This document shows positions 1 to 6,641 of a stretch of DNA of 9,746 nt, piece after piece (position 1 is the stretch's first letter; each line of letters starts with the position of its first letter). A program made the position numbers and the translations under genes. Origin of the DNA: a bacterium. Its GTDB lineage: Bacteria; Bacillota; Clostridia; Oscillospirales; Acutalibacteraceae. Location of the stretch: positions 1 to 9,746 of the forward strand of contig JAHLBL010000052.1 in assembly GCA_020625635.1 (NCBI GenBank). The letters run 5' to 3'. The notes beneath the pieces were generated by a model. The model searched no databases and was not told the DNA's origin. It saw only the letters and a program-made list of their open reading frames with translations.

Positions 1-19
1 AACCTGTCTGCCCGACCTT
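1..19. repeat. Right arm of a dispersed palindromic repeat, cut by the window edge
   Basis: These 19 bases are identical to 8339-8357, which is the right arm, plus four flanking bases, of a perfect 16-bp stem-loop at 8313-8353. The left arm would lie just outside the window. In both places the element sits a short way downstream of the stop codon of a minus-strand gene (stop at 75 here, 8370 there). It may be a dispersed REP-like or MITE-like element, or a recurrent terminator stem. No poly-T tail is visible on either strand of the complete copy, so a simple intrinsic terminator is not clearly supported. Confidence 0.75.
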
Positions 20-75
20 CACTATTAACTATTAACTTTTCACTATTCACTTTCCACTTTCAATTGTCAATTAAT
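20..75. repeat. Degenerate heptamer tandem array, eight units
   Basis: The interval splits into eight 7-base units without remainder: CACTATT, AACTATT, AACTTTT, CACTATT, CACTTTC, CACTTTC, AATTGTC, AATTAAT. The pattern is roughly [CA]A[CT]T[AT]TT. It begins directly after the palindrome arm and its last base is the first base of the phosphoesterase stop triplet, so it fills the whole gap between them. No function can be read from it. Short tandem arrays like this usually arise by replication slippage and can vary between strains. Confidence 0.7.
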
Positions 76-2555
76 CATTTAAGGTAACTGCTATCGAACC
101 CGTAAGCCTTTACGTAATAGGGGCTCTGGGAATCAGAGAGGTAGTAGCAGACATCGCTTCTGTAAACCGAGATATCCTGCGTCTGCTCCCCGTCTCCCGA
201 AAAGACAACACGGTTGTACTTCGCGGGGAAGGTATAGCTGTAAACCTTCTTTCCCGAACCGAGGCTGCCTATAGAGGTCAGTTTTTTGCCGGGCCATTTC
301 TCGTAGAACGAACCGCCGTCCGTCCAGACATAGGCGTAAACCTCGCTCCAGTTGTTAGTATTTTCAAAGTATATCGTATAATTGTCCGTCGGCACGGGGA
401 CGTTGCCCGTGTCCGAGGCGGAAAGCAGCTTTTCGCGCTGAGCTTCAAGCGTCGAAGCACTCACGTGCTTACCTGCTGCTGCCGCGCGGCAGGACTTTTT
501 AAGCGCCTGATAACAGTCGTAGGACGCGCAGCGGTAGTACTTAGCGAGATCCGCGTTAGCTGCGGCGAGCAGCTCCGTGATATCCTCCTCTTCCTGAACG
601 GGAAACGAGGTGATGATCTTTGCGGCGTAACGCTGAACGAGCGTAGCGTCGTTTACGTCCACAGTGCCGTTGCCGTCCACGTCGGCGAGAGCAAACTGCG
701 CCTCGGAGAAGGTAATAATATTTGCGGCGTGGCGCTGGATATCGGTAGCGTCGTTTACATCGACCTCGCCGTTGTCGTCAACATCTCCGCAGATCGCCGC
801 AGCTGAGGGCTCAGCGCACGCGCGTGAGGACATTGTGCTCAGTGAAGCCGAATTCGCGGACGCGCTGTAGAGCACGTTGAGCTTCTTTGAGGAGAGAATG
901 AAGTTGAAGGTGTAGGTTCCGCCTGAGGCTTTGAGCGTACAGTTGCCGTCCGACGTGCTCATGATCCAGCCGCCGTTCGAGTTTTTCTTTGTCGTGTCCT
1001 CGATAACGCCCTTGTTTCCGTACCACGTGGAGCCCGTGTTGATTTTGAACGTATATGTGCCCGCGGAGAGGTTGAGCGTGGTGCTGATAACGTCGGAATC
1101 CGCGGTCGTATAGAACGGGTTCTTATCAGTCCAGCTGTTGAACGAGCCCTTCAGATAGTAGCTCGTCGCCTCGCCCGATGTCGTCGGTTCGGTCGGAGAG
1201 GTAGGCTCCGAAGAGGTGTCGGGCTCGGTCGTCTCTGTCGTGCCTGCCTTTGCGGAGGGTTTTACGATATAACAGCAGTTGGGATCGTACATATTGTAAT
1301 ATAAATTGGCGCCGTTGAAGATGATCGCGTCGTCAAATACGTCCACGATATAGCCCTCGGTCTGATCCTCGTAATAATCGTAGGTGAGTTTTCCGCCCGA
1401 GATGTGGCGCGTACCGCCAATTGAGCTGTTGTGCATCATCTGCGCCGATTTTCCGACGTTGTCGGAGAAGTTGTACTGCTCGCTGAACGCGATATGAGTG
1501 TGTCCAGAAATGAAGATAACGCCCTTGTACTTCTCGAGCAGGGACTTTAAGCGGCGCGTAGAATCCTGCTCGTCGCTGAGGGGGATGTCGTAGTACGGCT
1601 CTCCGTCCGTTCTGTCGCCCGCGCCGTACTTATAGAACAGCGAATGCTCGATTATATAAATATTCTTTCCGTCACCCGAATACTTTTTCAGAAGTCCTTC
1701 GAGCCAGTCGAGCTGAGTTTCGGTGAATTCCTCGACCTTGTTGGGATAGAAGCCGCCCTCGAGCGACATAAAGATAAAGTGGTCGCCGTTTATTTCCTTT
1801 TCAAAATAGGCGTTAGCGGCAGAGGACACCGAATCGCCGAGTCCCGTCGACTTGATAAAATCCGCCGTGCCCGATTTCACGCCCTGCCAGAGCTCGTGGT
1901 TGCCGACAGCCTCGTAGACGGGGTTGCAGAAATCCGAGTCCGCGAGCGTCTTGAGGTACGAATCCCACTCCTTGGAGGAAACCCCGGGGTAATCGCAGTT
2001 GTTGTTTACATAGTCGCCCGAAAGGACGATGAAGTCCGCGTCGCGCGCGGCAGCCGAGTCGAGCGCCTTGCGCCAGTGCAGGTCGGCGTACCGGTAGGTC
2101 ATTTTAACTCCGTCGATGTGGACGTCGGAGTAAGACGCGAAGCGGTATCTGCGCTGAGCAGAGCTCTTTCCGAGGCGCTTTGACGCGGGGATATCGTAAA
2201 CCGCAGCCGCGGAAGCGACGGTCTTGACGGAGGGTTCACCGACCGACTTCACCGCGATAAGCTTTGAAGCGTCGGCAGGTACAGCCGTTCGGTTCGGCAT
2301 CGTATGAGTTTTCGTGCCCGACGAGGAAAAGGTCAGCTTAGCTATCTGATAATAGCCGTCGAGCGCTTTCGTATCGTCCGCCCAGTAGAGCCAGTACGTG
2401 CCCTCGGGAGCGGTCAGCGAGATTTTGCCCTGCGCGAATCCCGCGTCGCTGTAAGTAAAGCTGTACGAAATCGACGCCGTCGCGGCAAATGAATAAAATA
2501 CCGAAGCGCCCGCAATCAGCGCCGCGGCTAAAATAATTGAAATAAGCTTTTTCAT
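75..2555 (-). CDS. Secreted dockerin-bearing metallophosphoesterase with starch-binding modules
   Basis: An 826-residue exported protein. Residues 1-24 form a signal peptide (MKKLISIILAAA, small residues near 23-25). Residues 26-130 are a beta-rich N-terminal domain with several Trp/Tyr. Residues 138-425 are a calcineurin-like metallophosphoesterase with the full metal-ligand set visible: D144-x-H146, D181 in GD, N219-H220 in GNHE, H304, and H352/H354 in GHTH. A Thr/Ser/Pro/Glu linker (437-464) leads to an X25/CBM48-like beta module (466-565, starting YYLKGSFNSW). Then come a two-repeat dockerin (588-650, calcium loops from D591 and D625), a FIVAR-like helical segment (655-712) and a CBM26-like module (725-798, with W736, W744 and W754). 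Family knowledge says such enzymes hydrolyse phosphomonoesters or diesters with two metal ions. Attachment to an amylosome and action on phosphate in starch are inferences. The ATG start fits the signal peptide but has no clear Shine-Dalgarno site. A weak promoter (TTGACT, 17 bp, TGTTAA) may lie at 2621-2649. Confidence 0.88.
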   Translation of the reverse strand: MKKLISIILAAALIAGASVFYSFAATASISYSFTYSDAGFAQGKISLTAPEGTYWLYWADDTKALDGYYQIAKLTFSSSGTKTHTMPNRTAVPADASKLIAVKSVGEPSVKTVASAAAVYDIPASKRLGKSSAQRRYRFASYSDVHIDGVKMTYRYADLHWRKALDSAAARDADFIVLSGDYVNNNCDYPGVSSKEWDSYLKTLADSDFCNPVYEAVGNHELWQGVKSGTADFIKSTGLGDSVSSAANAYFEKEINGDHFIFMSLEGGFYPNKVEEFTETQLDWLEGLLKKYSGDGKNIYIIEHSLFYKYGAGDRTDGEPYYDIPLSDEQDSTRRLKSLLEKYKGVIFISGHTHIAFSEQYNFSDNVGKSAQMMHNSSIGGTRHISGGKLTYDYYEDQTEGYIVDVFDDAIIFNGANLYYNMYDPNCCYIVKPSAKAGTTETTEPDTSSEPTSPTEPTTSGEATSYYLKGSFNSWTDKNPFYTTADSDVISTTLNLSAGTYTFKINTGSTWYGNKGVIEDTTKKNSNGGWIMSTSDGNCTLKASGGTYTFNFILSSKKLNVLYSASANSASLSTMSSRACAEPSAAAICGDVDDNGEVDVNDATDIQRHAANIITFSEAQFALADVDGNGTVDVNDATLVQRYAAKIITSFPVQEEEDITELLAAANADLAKYYRCASYDCYQALKKSCRAAAAGKHVSASTLEAQREKLLSASDTGNVPVPTDNYTIYFENTNNWSEVYAYVWTDGGSFYEKWPGKKLTSIGSLGSGKKVYSYTFPAKYNRVVFSGDGEQTQDISVYRSDVCYYLSDSQSPYYVKAYGFDSSYLK

Positions 2556-2573
2556 AATTCAACTTTTGGACAG

Positions 2574-2599
2574 TAATAATAAAAGCGCTGATGGGCGCT
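2574..2599 (-). promoter_or_regulatory. Possible leader hairpin with T-rich tail before the phosphoesterase
   Basis: Read on the minus strand, AGCGC and GCGCT form a 5-bp stem around a 6-base loop, followed directly by TTTTATTATT. It lies 19-44 bases upstream of the phosphoesterase start, so if transcribed it could act as a weak attenuator. The stem is short, so this is a tentative call. Confidence 0.25.
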
Positions 2600-2660
2600 G
2601 AACCGCCTGTAATGACTGTGTTAACAACAACGCAAAACGGCGGAGTCAAGAGTTTCCTAT

Positions 2661-2698
2661 AAAGTAAAAAAGAAGCGGGCGGGCTAAGATACCCGCCC
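2661..2698 (-). terminator. Intrinsic terminator of the pullulanase gene
   Basis: On the minus strand a 7-bp all-GC stem (GGGCGGG with CCCGCCC, 2692-2698 and 2677-2683) closes an 8-base loop. Two bases later comes a T-rich run, TTCTTTTTTACTTT. It lies 50 bases after the pullulanase stop and separates that transcript from the phosphoesterase gene downstream. Confidence 0.85.
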
Positions 2699-2706
2699 CT
2701 GCACAT

Positions 2707-2733
2707 GGAGCTGCCGCGTTAAGCGACAGCTCC
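2707..2733 (-). other. Stem-loop between pullulanase stop and terminator
   Basis: An 11-bp stem with a single U-G pair (minus strand GGAGCTGTCGC against GCGGCAGCTCC) and a 5-base loop. It starts 14 bases after the pullulanase stop and has no T tail of its own. It may protect the 3' end of the mRNA. Its core, GCTGTCGC against GCGGCAGC, is the same as in the terminator at 9529-9557. Confidence 0.7.
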
Positions 2734-2747
2734 GTCTTGGTTATTTA

Positions 2748-5700
2748 TTATTTCTTAACCTCAAACTTTTCGCCGATCTTATAGTCGGTAGCGATAGCGG
2801 CAAGGTATCTCTGGATGAAGTTAGCGTCCTTTACGCTGATGATTCCGCTTCCGTCAACGTCCGCGTTGCGGTTGTTGTTGGCGTCGAATACTACGAGATT
2901 TACAAGGAACTGCTGGATGTAGGTAGCGTCCTTGATAGAAACCATACCGTCGAGGTTAGCGTCGCCGAGGATGTAAGTATCGGTAACGATGGGCTTATCG
3001 GTTACTGTCTCTGTGGGCTTTGTTGTATCTGTCTCGGTAACTGTCTCTGTGGGAGGCTGCTCCTTTGTTCTGTAGAGGTATACAACATTGGTCGTACCTG
3101 CCTGATAGAAGCCTGCGGAGTTAGCGGGAGTCTCAACGAGCTTGCCGAGAGAATCGTCGCCCTTTGTGGTGTACTGGTCGGTGTTCTTCTTGGTCTCGGT
3201 CGTCTTGACATCGGTCTTGAGCTTAGCGCCTGTGTCGATGTCGATGAATGAGGTGATGATCGTGGATGTGTATGTAACGATCTTGTTCGCGATGTAGCAC
3301 TCACCCGCTACGGAGTAACCGGGCTCGTTCTGTCCGGGCTCCTGACCTTCGCCTGACGCGGGGTGGAACATAACCTTACAGGAAGCCTTGGGGATCTCTA
3401 CCATATAAGAGCCGTTGCCCTCGGCAGTCATACGCTTAGCCTTGTTCCATGTTCCGAGCGGCTCCTCGCCGTCGTCGGTGTAAGCGTAGCACTGGATGGA
3501 TTTCCATGAGGAGTTGGTCGGCTTATAGTGGATGATAGTTTTCTGGGAAGCGAGGGGCTTGTAAACGAAGGTGATCGTTGTGTCCTTGCCTGAGAATGTG
3601 CCTGTTGAACCTGAGGGATACTTGTCGGTGTTGAGCTCGCAGCCTTCGATCGCGCATACGGGGATCGAGTACTTCTCGCCCTTCTCGAGTGTGTAAACCA
3701 TGTTCGGAGGCATCTTCTGGGATGTGGACGAGCAGGTGTACTTAACTGTGAGCTTGCCGTAGGACTTGCCGTTGGGCTCATAGTAGTAGCTTACTGTTGT
3801 GTCGCCCGAGAATGTGCCCGCGGGAGTACCGTCGGTCTTGGTAACATTGTTGTTGAGGAGGAGATCAGCGTCCTTGAGAGCGTGATACTTTGTGCCGATC
3901 TTGTACTTGGCTGTGGTTGTCTTGGAGAGCGCGCCGTTTACATAATGCTTTGTTGTAAGCGTACCGAACTTATACTTGTCGCTGAAATCCTTATAGGAGG
4001 AAGTCTCAACGAGGATAGCCGCGCTTCTTGCGGGAACGGAGTAGCTGCCCGAGGCTGTGCCGAGGCTCTTGAGTCCCGCGTTCTTGTTGTTGGCGATAAC
4101 CGTCCAGTTGCCGGGGATGCTCATTGAAGCCGCGCCTGAGCCTGAGTTAAGACCTACCGCAACCTTGCCCCACTCGCCTGACTTGGAGTTGCTGACTGTG
4201 AAGGCGATGAATGTGCCCGAGGACGAGATAGTGCTGTAGTTAGCGCCCGAGTCGGAGCTGAACGCCGAGTAAACGTCGTTGATCTGACGAAGTCCCTTGT
4301 AGTAATCTACAACTTCCTTATAGGTCTGAGCTCTCTTCCAGTCGAGCATATTGATCTTGTTGGGTGAGTTGTAGGAGTTCTTTGTACCCTGCTTTGTACG
4401 GGCAAACTCAGTACCCGCGTTCATAAAGGTGATACCCTGTGATACAAAGTTGAGCGCGCCTGCCAGCTTGAGCTGGTCTGTATATGTTGCGCTTGTGCTG
4501 TTTACGTTTGTAGCTGTTGTTACGGAAGCCTTACCCTCACCGCTGGAGGTCTTTGCTCCTGTGATCTTATCCCAGATCGTGTAGTTATCGTGGTTGTCGA
4601 GGTAGTTAACGGTCACAGCCTTGTCCTTACCGCTGATGTTAGCAGCTTTGATACCGTTGAATACGGTAGCTGTACCGCCGTTGAGACTTGCGTTGCCCAT
4701 GATCCAGGAGTTACCTGTGGAGATACCGCTGGTCTTTGTGTATACGGCAGCGTCGTTGGTCTTTTCGTCGAACATACCGATACCCGCGTCAAGTCTGCCT
4801 GCGTTGGAGGCTACGGGCTGGCTTGTACAAGCGGACTCGCCGCCTGCCCAGGGTTCGCCGTACATGAGGATGCCCTTGTCGATCGTGTTCAGCTTTGAAC
4901 GAGCCTGATTGAGGGTCGTGATATCAATACAAGCCATAAGGTCAAAACGGAAGCCGTCGATGTGGTATTCCTTTGCCCAGTAGTAGAGAGACTGAACTAC
5001 AAAGTTACGAACCATGCCGTTCTCTGTAGCGAGCTCGTTGCCCTGACCTGAGCCGTTATAATACTGTGTGCCGGACTGCATTCTGTAGTAGTAGCCGGGA
5101 ACTGTCTTTGTGAAGCAGGAGCCTTCGCAGCCTGCGGTGTGGTTGTAAACAACGTCCATTACAACGGAAATGCCTCTGTCGTGGAGAGCCTGGATCATCT
5201 GCTTGTACTCGTTTATTCTTACATTACCGTCATAGGGATTTGAGGAATAGATACCGTCGGGAACGTTGTAGTTCTTCGGGTTGTAGCCCCAGTTGAAGTC
5301 TGTGCTGCTTCTGCCGTAGATTTCGTCAAGACCGTCAAAGTCAGCGAGAGGCATGATCTGTACGGTGTTGATGCCGTTTTCTACGAGGTAATCCATACAT
5401 GTCGAGAGGCTGCCTGCCTTCTTGTATGTTGTGCCGCCTTCGGTAAAGGCGAGGTACATTCCCTGATTCTTGTCGGAAACGCCCGAGTCGGGATCGGAGG
5501 AGAAGTCCTGAACGTGGATTTCCCAAACAGCGGAACGTGTCTTGTTGTCGAATGTAACGTGCTTGTCGTTCGCCCAATCCTCGGGATCGGTGGACTTGAG
5601 GTCAACTACCATCGAGCGGTTGCCGTTGGCGCCGAGAGCCTTGGAGTAAATATCCTGTGTCTCGTTCGTAACTGTCTGACCGTTAACGTCCTTAGCGGTT

Positions 5701-6065
5701 ACAAGGTATGTATAGTAAACATTCTTGTAGTCGCCGTCAAGCTTTACTGACCATACGGACTTTGTGCCCTTAGTCATCTTGTAGGTGCCGATAACACCCG
5801 CGCCGTTTTCACGATCGGTACCTGTCTTGTAGAGCTTCAGCGATACTGCGGAAGCCGCGGGAGACCATACCTTCCAGGTCGTAGCAGAGGATGTGTAGGT
5901 AAAGCCGAGGTCGTCACCGGAATATACTTCGCTTGAGTATTTGTTCTGGTTAGCGTAAGCGCCCGAGCTTTCCACATCGGTATTCGCAGCGCTGGTAGAC
6001 ATTACTGCCATAGTGCTGAGAATAACGAAAGTAAGCACTACTGCTACTATTCTTCGCATTTTCAT
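2748..6065 (-). CDS. Secreted type I pullulanase (GH13) with MucBP repeats, starch-binding module and dockerin
   Basis: A 1105-residue extracellular alpha-1,6-glucan debranching enzyme. Residues 1-26 are a signal peptide ending STSA. Residues 54-126 are a CBM48-type domain. The GH13 barrel (about 175-605) has the pullulanase signature FNWGYNP (257-263), region I DVVYNH (304-309), the nucleophile D375 in GFRFD, the acid/base E404 in GEPW, and D493 in NHD. All catalytic residues are present. After the C-terminal beta domain come MucBP-like repeats at 700-763, 770-837 and 933-999. A CBM26-like starch-binding module (841-931) lies between the second and third. A Thr-rich linker (1001-1029) then leads to a dockerin (1033-1091, calcium loops from D1035 and D1069). 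The start at 6065 follows AGGAG at 8 bases spacing and begins the signal peptide. A longer frame to 6137 would run through the promoter. The layout resembles amylosome enzymes of Ruminococcus bromii. Pullulanase activity is near certain; the dockerin partner is unknown. Confidence 0.95.
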   Translation of the reverse strand: MKMRRIVAVVLTFVILSTMAVMSTSAANTDVESSGAYANQNKYSSEVYSGDDLGFTYTSSATTWKVWSPAASAVSLKLYKTGTDRENGAGVIGTYKMTKGTKSVWSVKLDGDYKNVYYTYLVTAKDVNGQTVTNETQDIYSKALGANGNRSMVVDLKSTDPEDWANDKHVTFDNKTRSAVWEIHVQDFSSDPDSGVSDKNQGMYLAFTEGGTTYKKAGSLSTCMDYLVENGINTVQIMPLADFDGLDEIYGRSSTDFNWGYNPKNYNVPDGIYSSNPYDGNVRINEYKQMIQALHDRGISVVMDVVYNHTAGCEGSCFTKTVPGYYYRMQSGTQYYNGSGQGNELATENGMVRNFVVQSLYYWAKEYHIDGFRFDLMACIDITTLNQARSKLNTIDKGILMYGEPWAGGESACTSQPVASNAGRLDAGIGMFDEKTNDAAVYTKTSGISTGNSWIMGNASLNGGTATVFNGIKAANISGKDKAVTVNYLDNHDNYTIWDKITGAKTSSGEGKASVTTATNVNSTSATYTDQLKLAGALNFVSQGITFMNAGTEFARTKQGTKNSYNSPNKINMLDWKRAQTYKEVVDYYKGLRQINDVYSAFSSDSGANYSTISSSGTFIAFTVSNSKSGEWGKVAVGLNSGSGAASMSIPGNWTVIANNKNAGLKSLGTASGSYSVPARSAAILVETSSYKDFSDKYKFGTLTTKHYVNGALSKTTTAKYKIGTKYHALKDADLLLNNNVTKTDGTPAGTFSGDTTVSYYYEPNGKSYGKLTVKYTCSSTSQKMPPNMVYTLEKGEKYSIPVCAIEGCELNTDKYPSGSTGTFSGKDTTITFVYKPLASQKTIIHYKPTNSSWKSIQCYAYTDDGEEPLGTWNKAKRMTAEGNGSYMVEIPKASCKVMFHPASGEGQEPGQNEPGYSVAGECYIANKIVTYTSTIITSFIDIDTGAKLKTDVKTTETKKNTDQYTTKGDDSLGKLVETPANSAGFYQAGTTNVVYLYRTKEQPPTETVTETDTTKPTETVTDKPIVTDTYILGDANLDGMVSIKDATYIQQFLVNLVVFDANNNRNADVDGSGIISVKDANFIQRYLAAIATDYKIGEKFEVKK

Positions 6066-6108
6066 AAAATCAACTCCTAAATTCGCACATTTTTGTGCAT
6101 TGTTAGTT

Positions 6109-6137
6109 ATTATCATACCAAAAACAGGGGCTGTCAA
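6109..6137 (-). promoter_or_regulatory. Sigma-A promoter of the pullulanase gene
   Basis: On the minus strand a perfect -35 box TTGACA (6132-6137) is followed after 17 bases by GATAAT (6109-6114, five of six matches). Transcription should begin near 6102, giving a leader of about 37 bases that carries the AGGAG ribosome site. Confidence 0.8.
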
Positions 6138-6166
6138 TGTTCTTTATTGGAATTATCACACTCCAC

Positions 6167-6188
6167 TGTTAACGAAATTTCGGTAGCA
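6167..6188. promoter_or_regulatory. Candidate operator dyad upstream of the pullulanase promoter
   Basis: A 22-bp imperfect palindrome centred on the perfect 10-mer CGAAATTTCG (6173-6182), with TG at the left end and CA at the right. Nine of the eleven base pairs are symmetrical. Its edge is 29 bp upstream of the pullulanase -35 box, where an activator or repressor could bind. The size suits a LacI-family or similar dimer, but no regulator is encoded in the window. Confidence 0.4.
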
Positions 6189-6263
6189 TTTTTGTGCAAA
6201 TTGATGGTGAGCGGAAAAAAGAGCCTTGAAAGCGGAAAATGTAAAGATTTATTCACAATTTGC

Positions 6264-6277
6264 TTACATATATGTAA
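6264..6277. promoter_or_regulatory. Perfect 14-bp palindrome upstream of the DUF6514-like gene promoter
   Basis: TTACATATATGTAA is its own reverse complement. It ends six bases before the TTGACA -35 box at 6284, a common position for an activator or repressor site. AT-rich palindromes also arise by chance, so the call rests mainly on position. Confidence 0.4.
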
Positions 6278-6283
6278 ATAATA

Positions 6284-6312
6284 TTGACATAATAGCTTGT
6301 ATGCCGTATCAT
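6284..6312 (+). promoter_or_regulatory. Strong sigma-A promoter for the DUF6514-like gene
   Basis: TTGACA (6284-6289), a 17-bp spacer, and TATCAT (6307-6312, five of six matches). The expected transcription start is near 6319, leaving a leader of about 38 bases before the start codon at 6357. Confidence 0.82.
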
Positions 6313-6356
6313 TTGTATTGTAAATATTTTTCACAAGAAAACATATGGAGGCAGCT

Positions 6357-6560
6357 ATGACCTACTACTCAGTTTCCAGCCCGAGGGTTGCCGACGAAGG
6401 CTACGGTATCAGAATCATCAACGTCCGTGTTGTGAGAGATATTTCCTTTCATTACAGTTTAGTAAACGAAATCGCCGATAAGTGCAACGCCTGCGCCGTG
6501 GACGCAGAGCAGTTCGACGACGTGCTGCAGAACTTTCTGTCGGACTGCGAGAGCTTTTGA
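6357..6560 (+). CDS. Short conserved protein, DUF6514-like
   Basis: A 67-residue soluble protein with no signal peptide or membrane segment. The pattern YGIRI followed by VRDIS, then VNEIADKCN and a closing FDDVLQNFL, resembles the DUF6514 family of small clostridial proteins, as I recall it. The role of that family is unknown to me. The start at 6357 is chosen because GGAGG (6347-6351) lies five bases upstream. The ATG at 6345 overlaps that site and would abolish it. The gene is driven by a strong promoter and is divergent from the pullulanase. The radical SAM gene begins 79 bases downstream on the same strand with no obvious terminator between them, so the two may be co-transcribed. Confidence 0.75.
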   Translation: MTYYSVSSPRVADEGYGIRIINVRVVRDISFHYSLVNEIADKCNACAVDAEQFDDVLQNFLSDCESF

Positions 6561-6617
6561 AAAGCGCTCATTATCGGCGTTTGGGGTATAAGCTTGTTTT
6601 GAGCGGAAGGGTATGAT

Positions 6618-6641
6618 ATACTGAACAAGGTGATTCAGTAT
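6618..6641 (+). promoter_or_regulatory. Perfect hairpin enclosing the ribosome site and start of the radical SAM gene
   Basis: ATACTGAA (6618-6625) and TTCAGTAT (6634-6641) are exact reverse complements around an 8-base spacer (6626-6633). The Shine-Dalgarno AAGGTGA (6627-6633) fills nearly all of the loop. The A and T of the start codon (6640-6641) are paired in the stem. In RNA this could modulate initiation; in DNA it could be an operator for a dimeric regulator. Confidence 0.55.

Noticed and set aside
20..75. CRISPR-like array
   Set aside because: Units are 7 bases, contiguous and degenerate, with no spacers.
1644..2183. 179-residue plus-strand open frame
   Set aside because: Antisense to the catalytic domain of the phosphoesterase, rich in Val/Arg/Glu as expected for a mirrored frame.
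6066..6137. Longer pullulanase start at 6137
   Set aside because: The start is a TTG that is part of the promoter -35 box, the extension would precede the signal peptide, and AGGAG supports the ATG at 6065.
6345..6356. ATG at 6345 as the start of the DUF6514-like gene
   Set aside because: It overlaps the GGAGG site that serves the ATG at 6357, and no ribosome site lies before it.
6551..6569. Terminator after the DUF6514-like gene
   Set aside because: Only a short AT-rich fold overlapping the stop codon with no T-tract after it; read-through into the radical SAM gene is as likely.
6594..6622. Extended -10 promoter (TTGTTT, 17 bp, TATACT with TG before it) for the radical SAM gene
   Set aside because: The expected transcription start would fall inside the Shine-Dalgarno sequence; the same bases are better explained by the hairpin.
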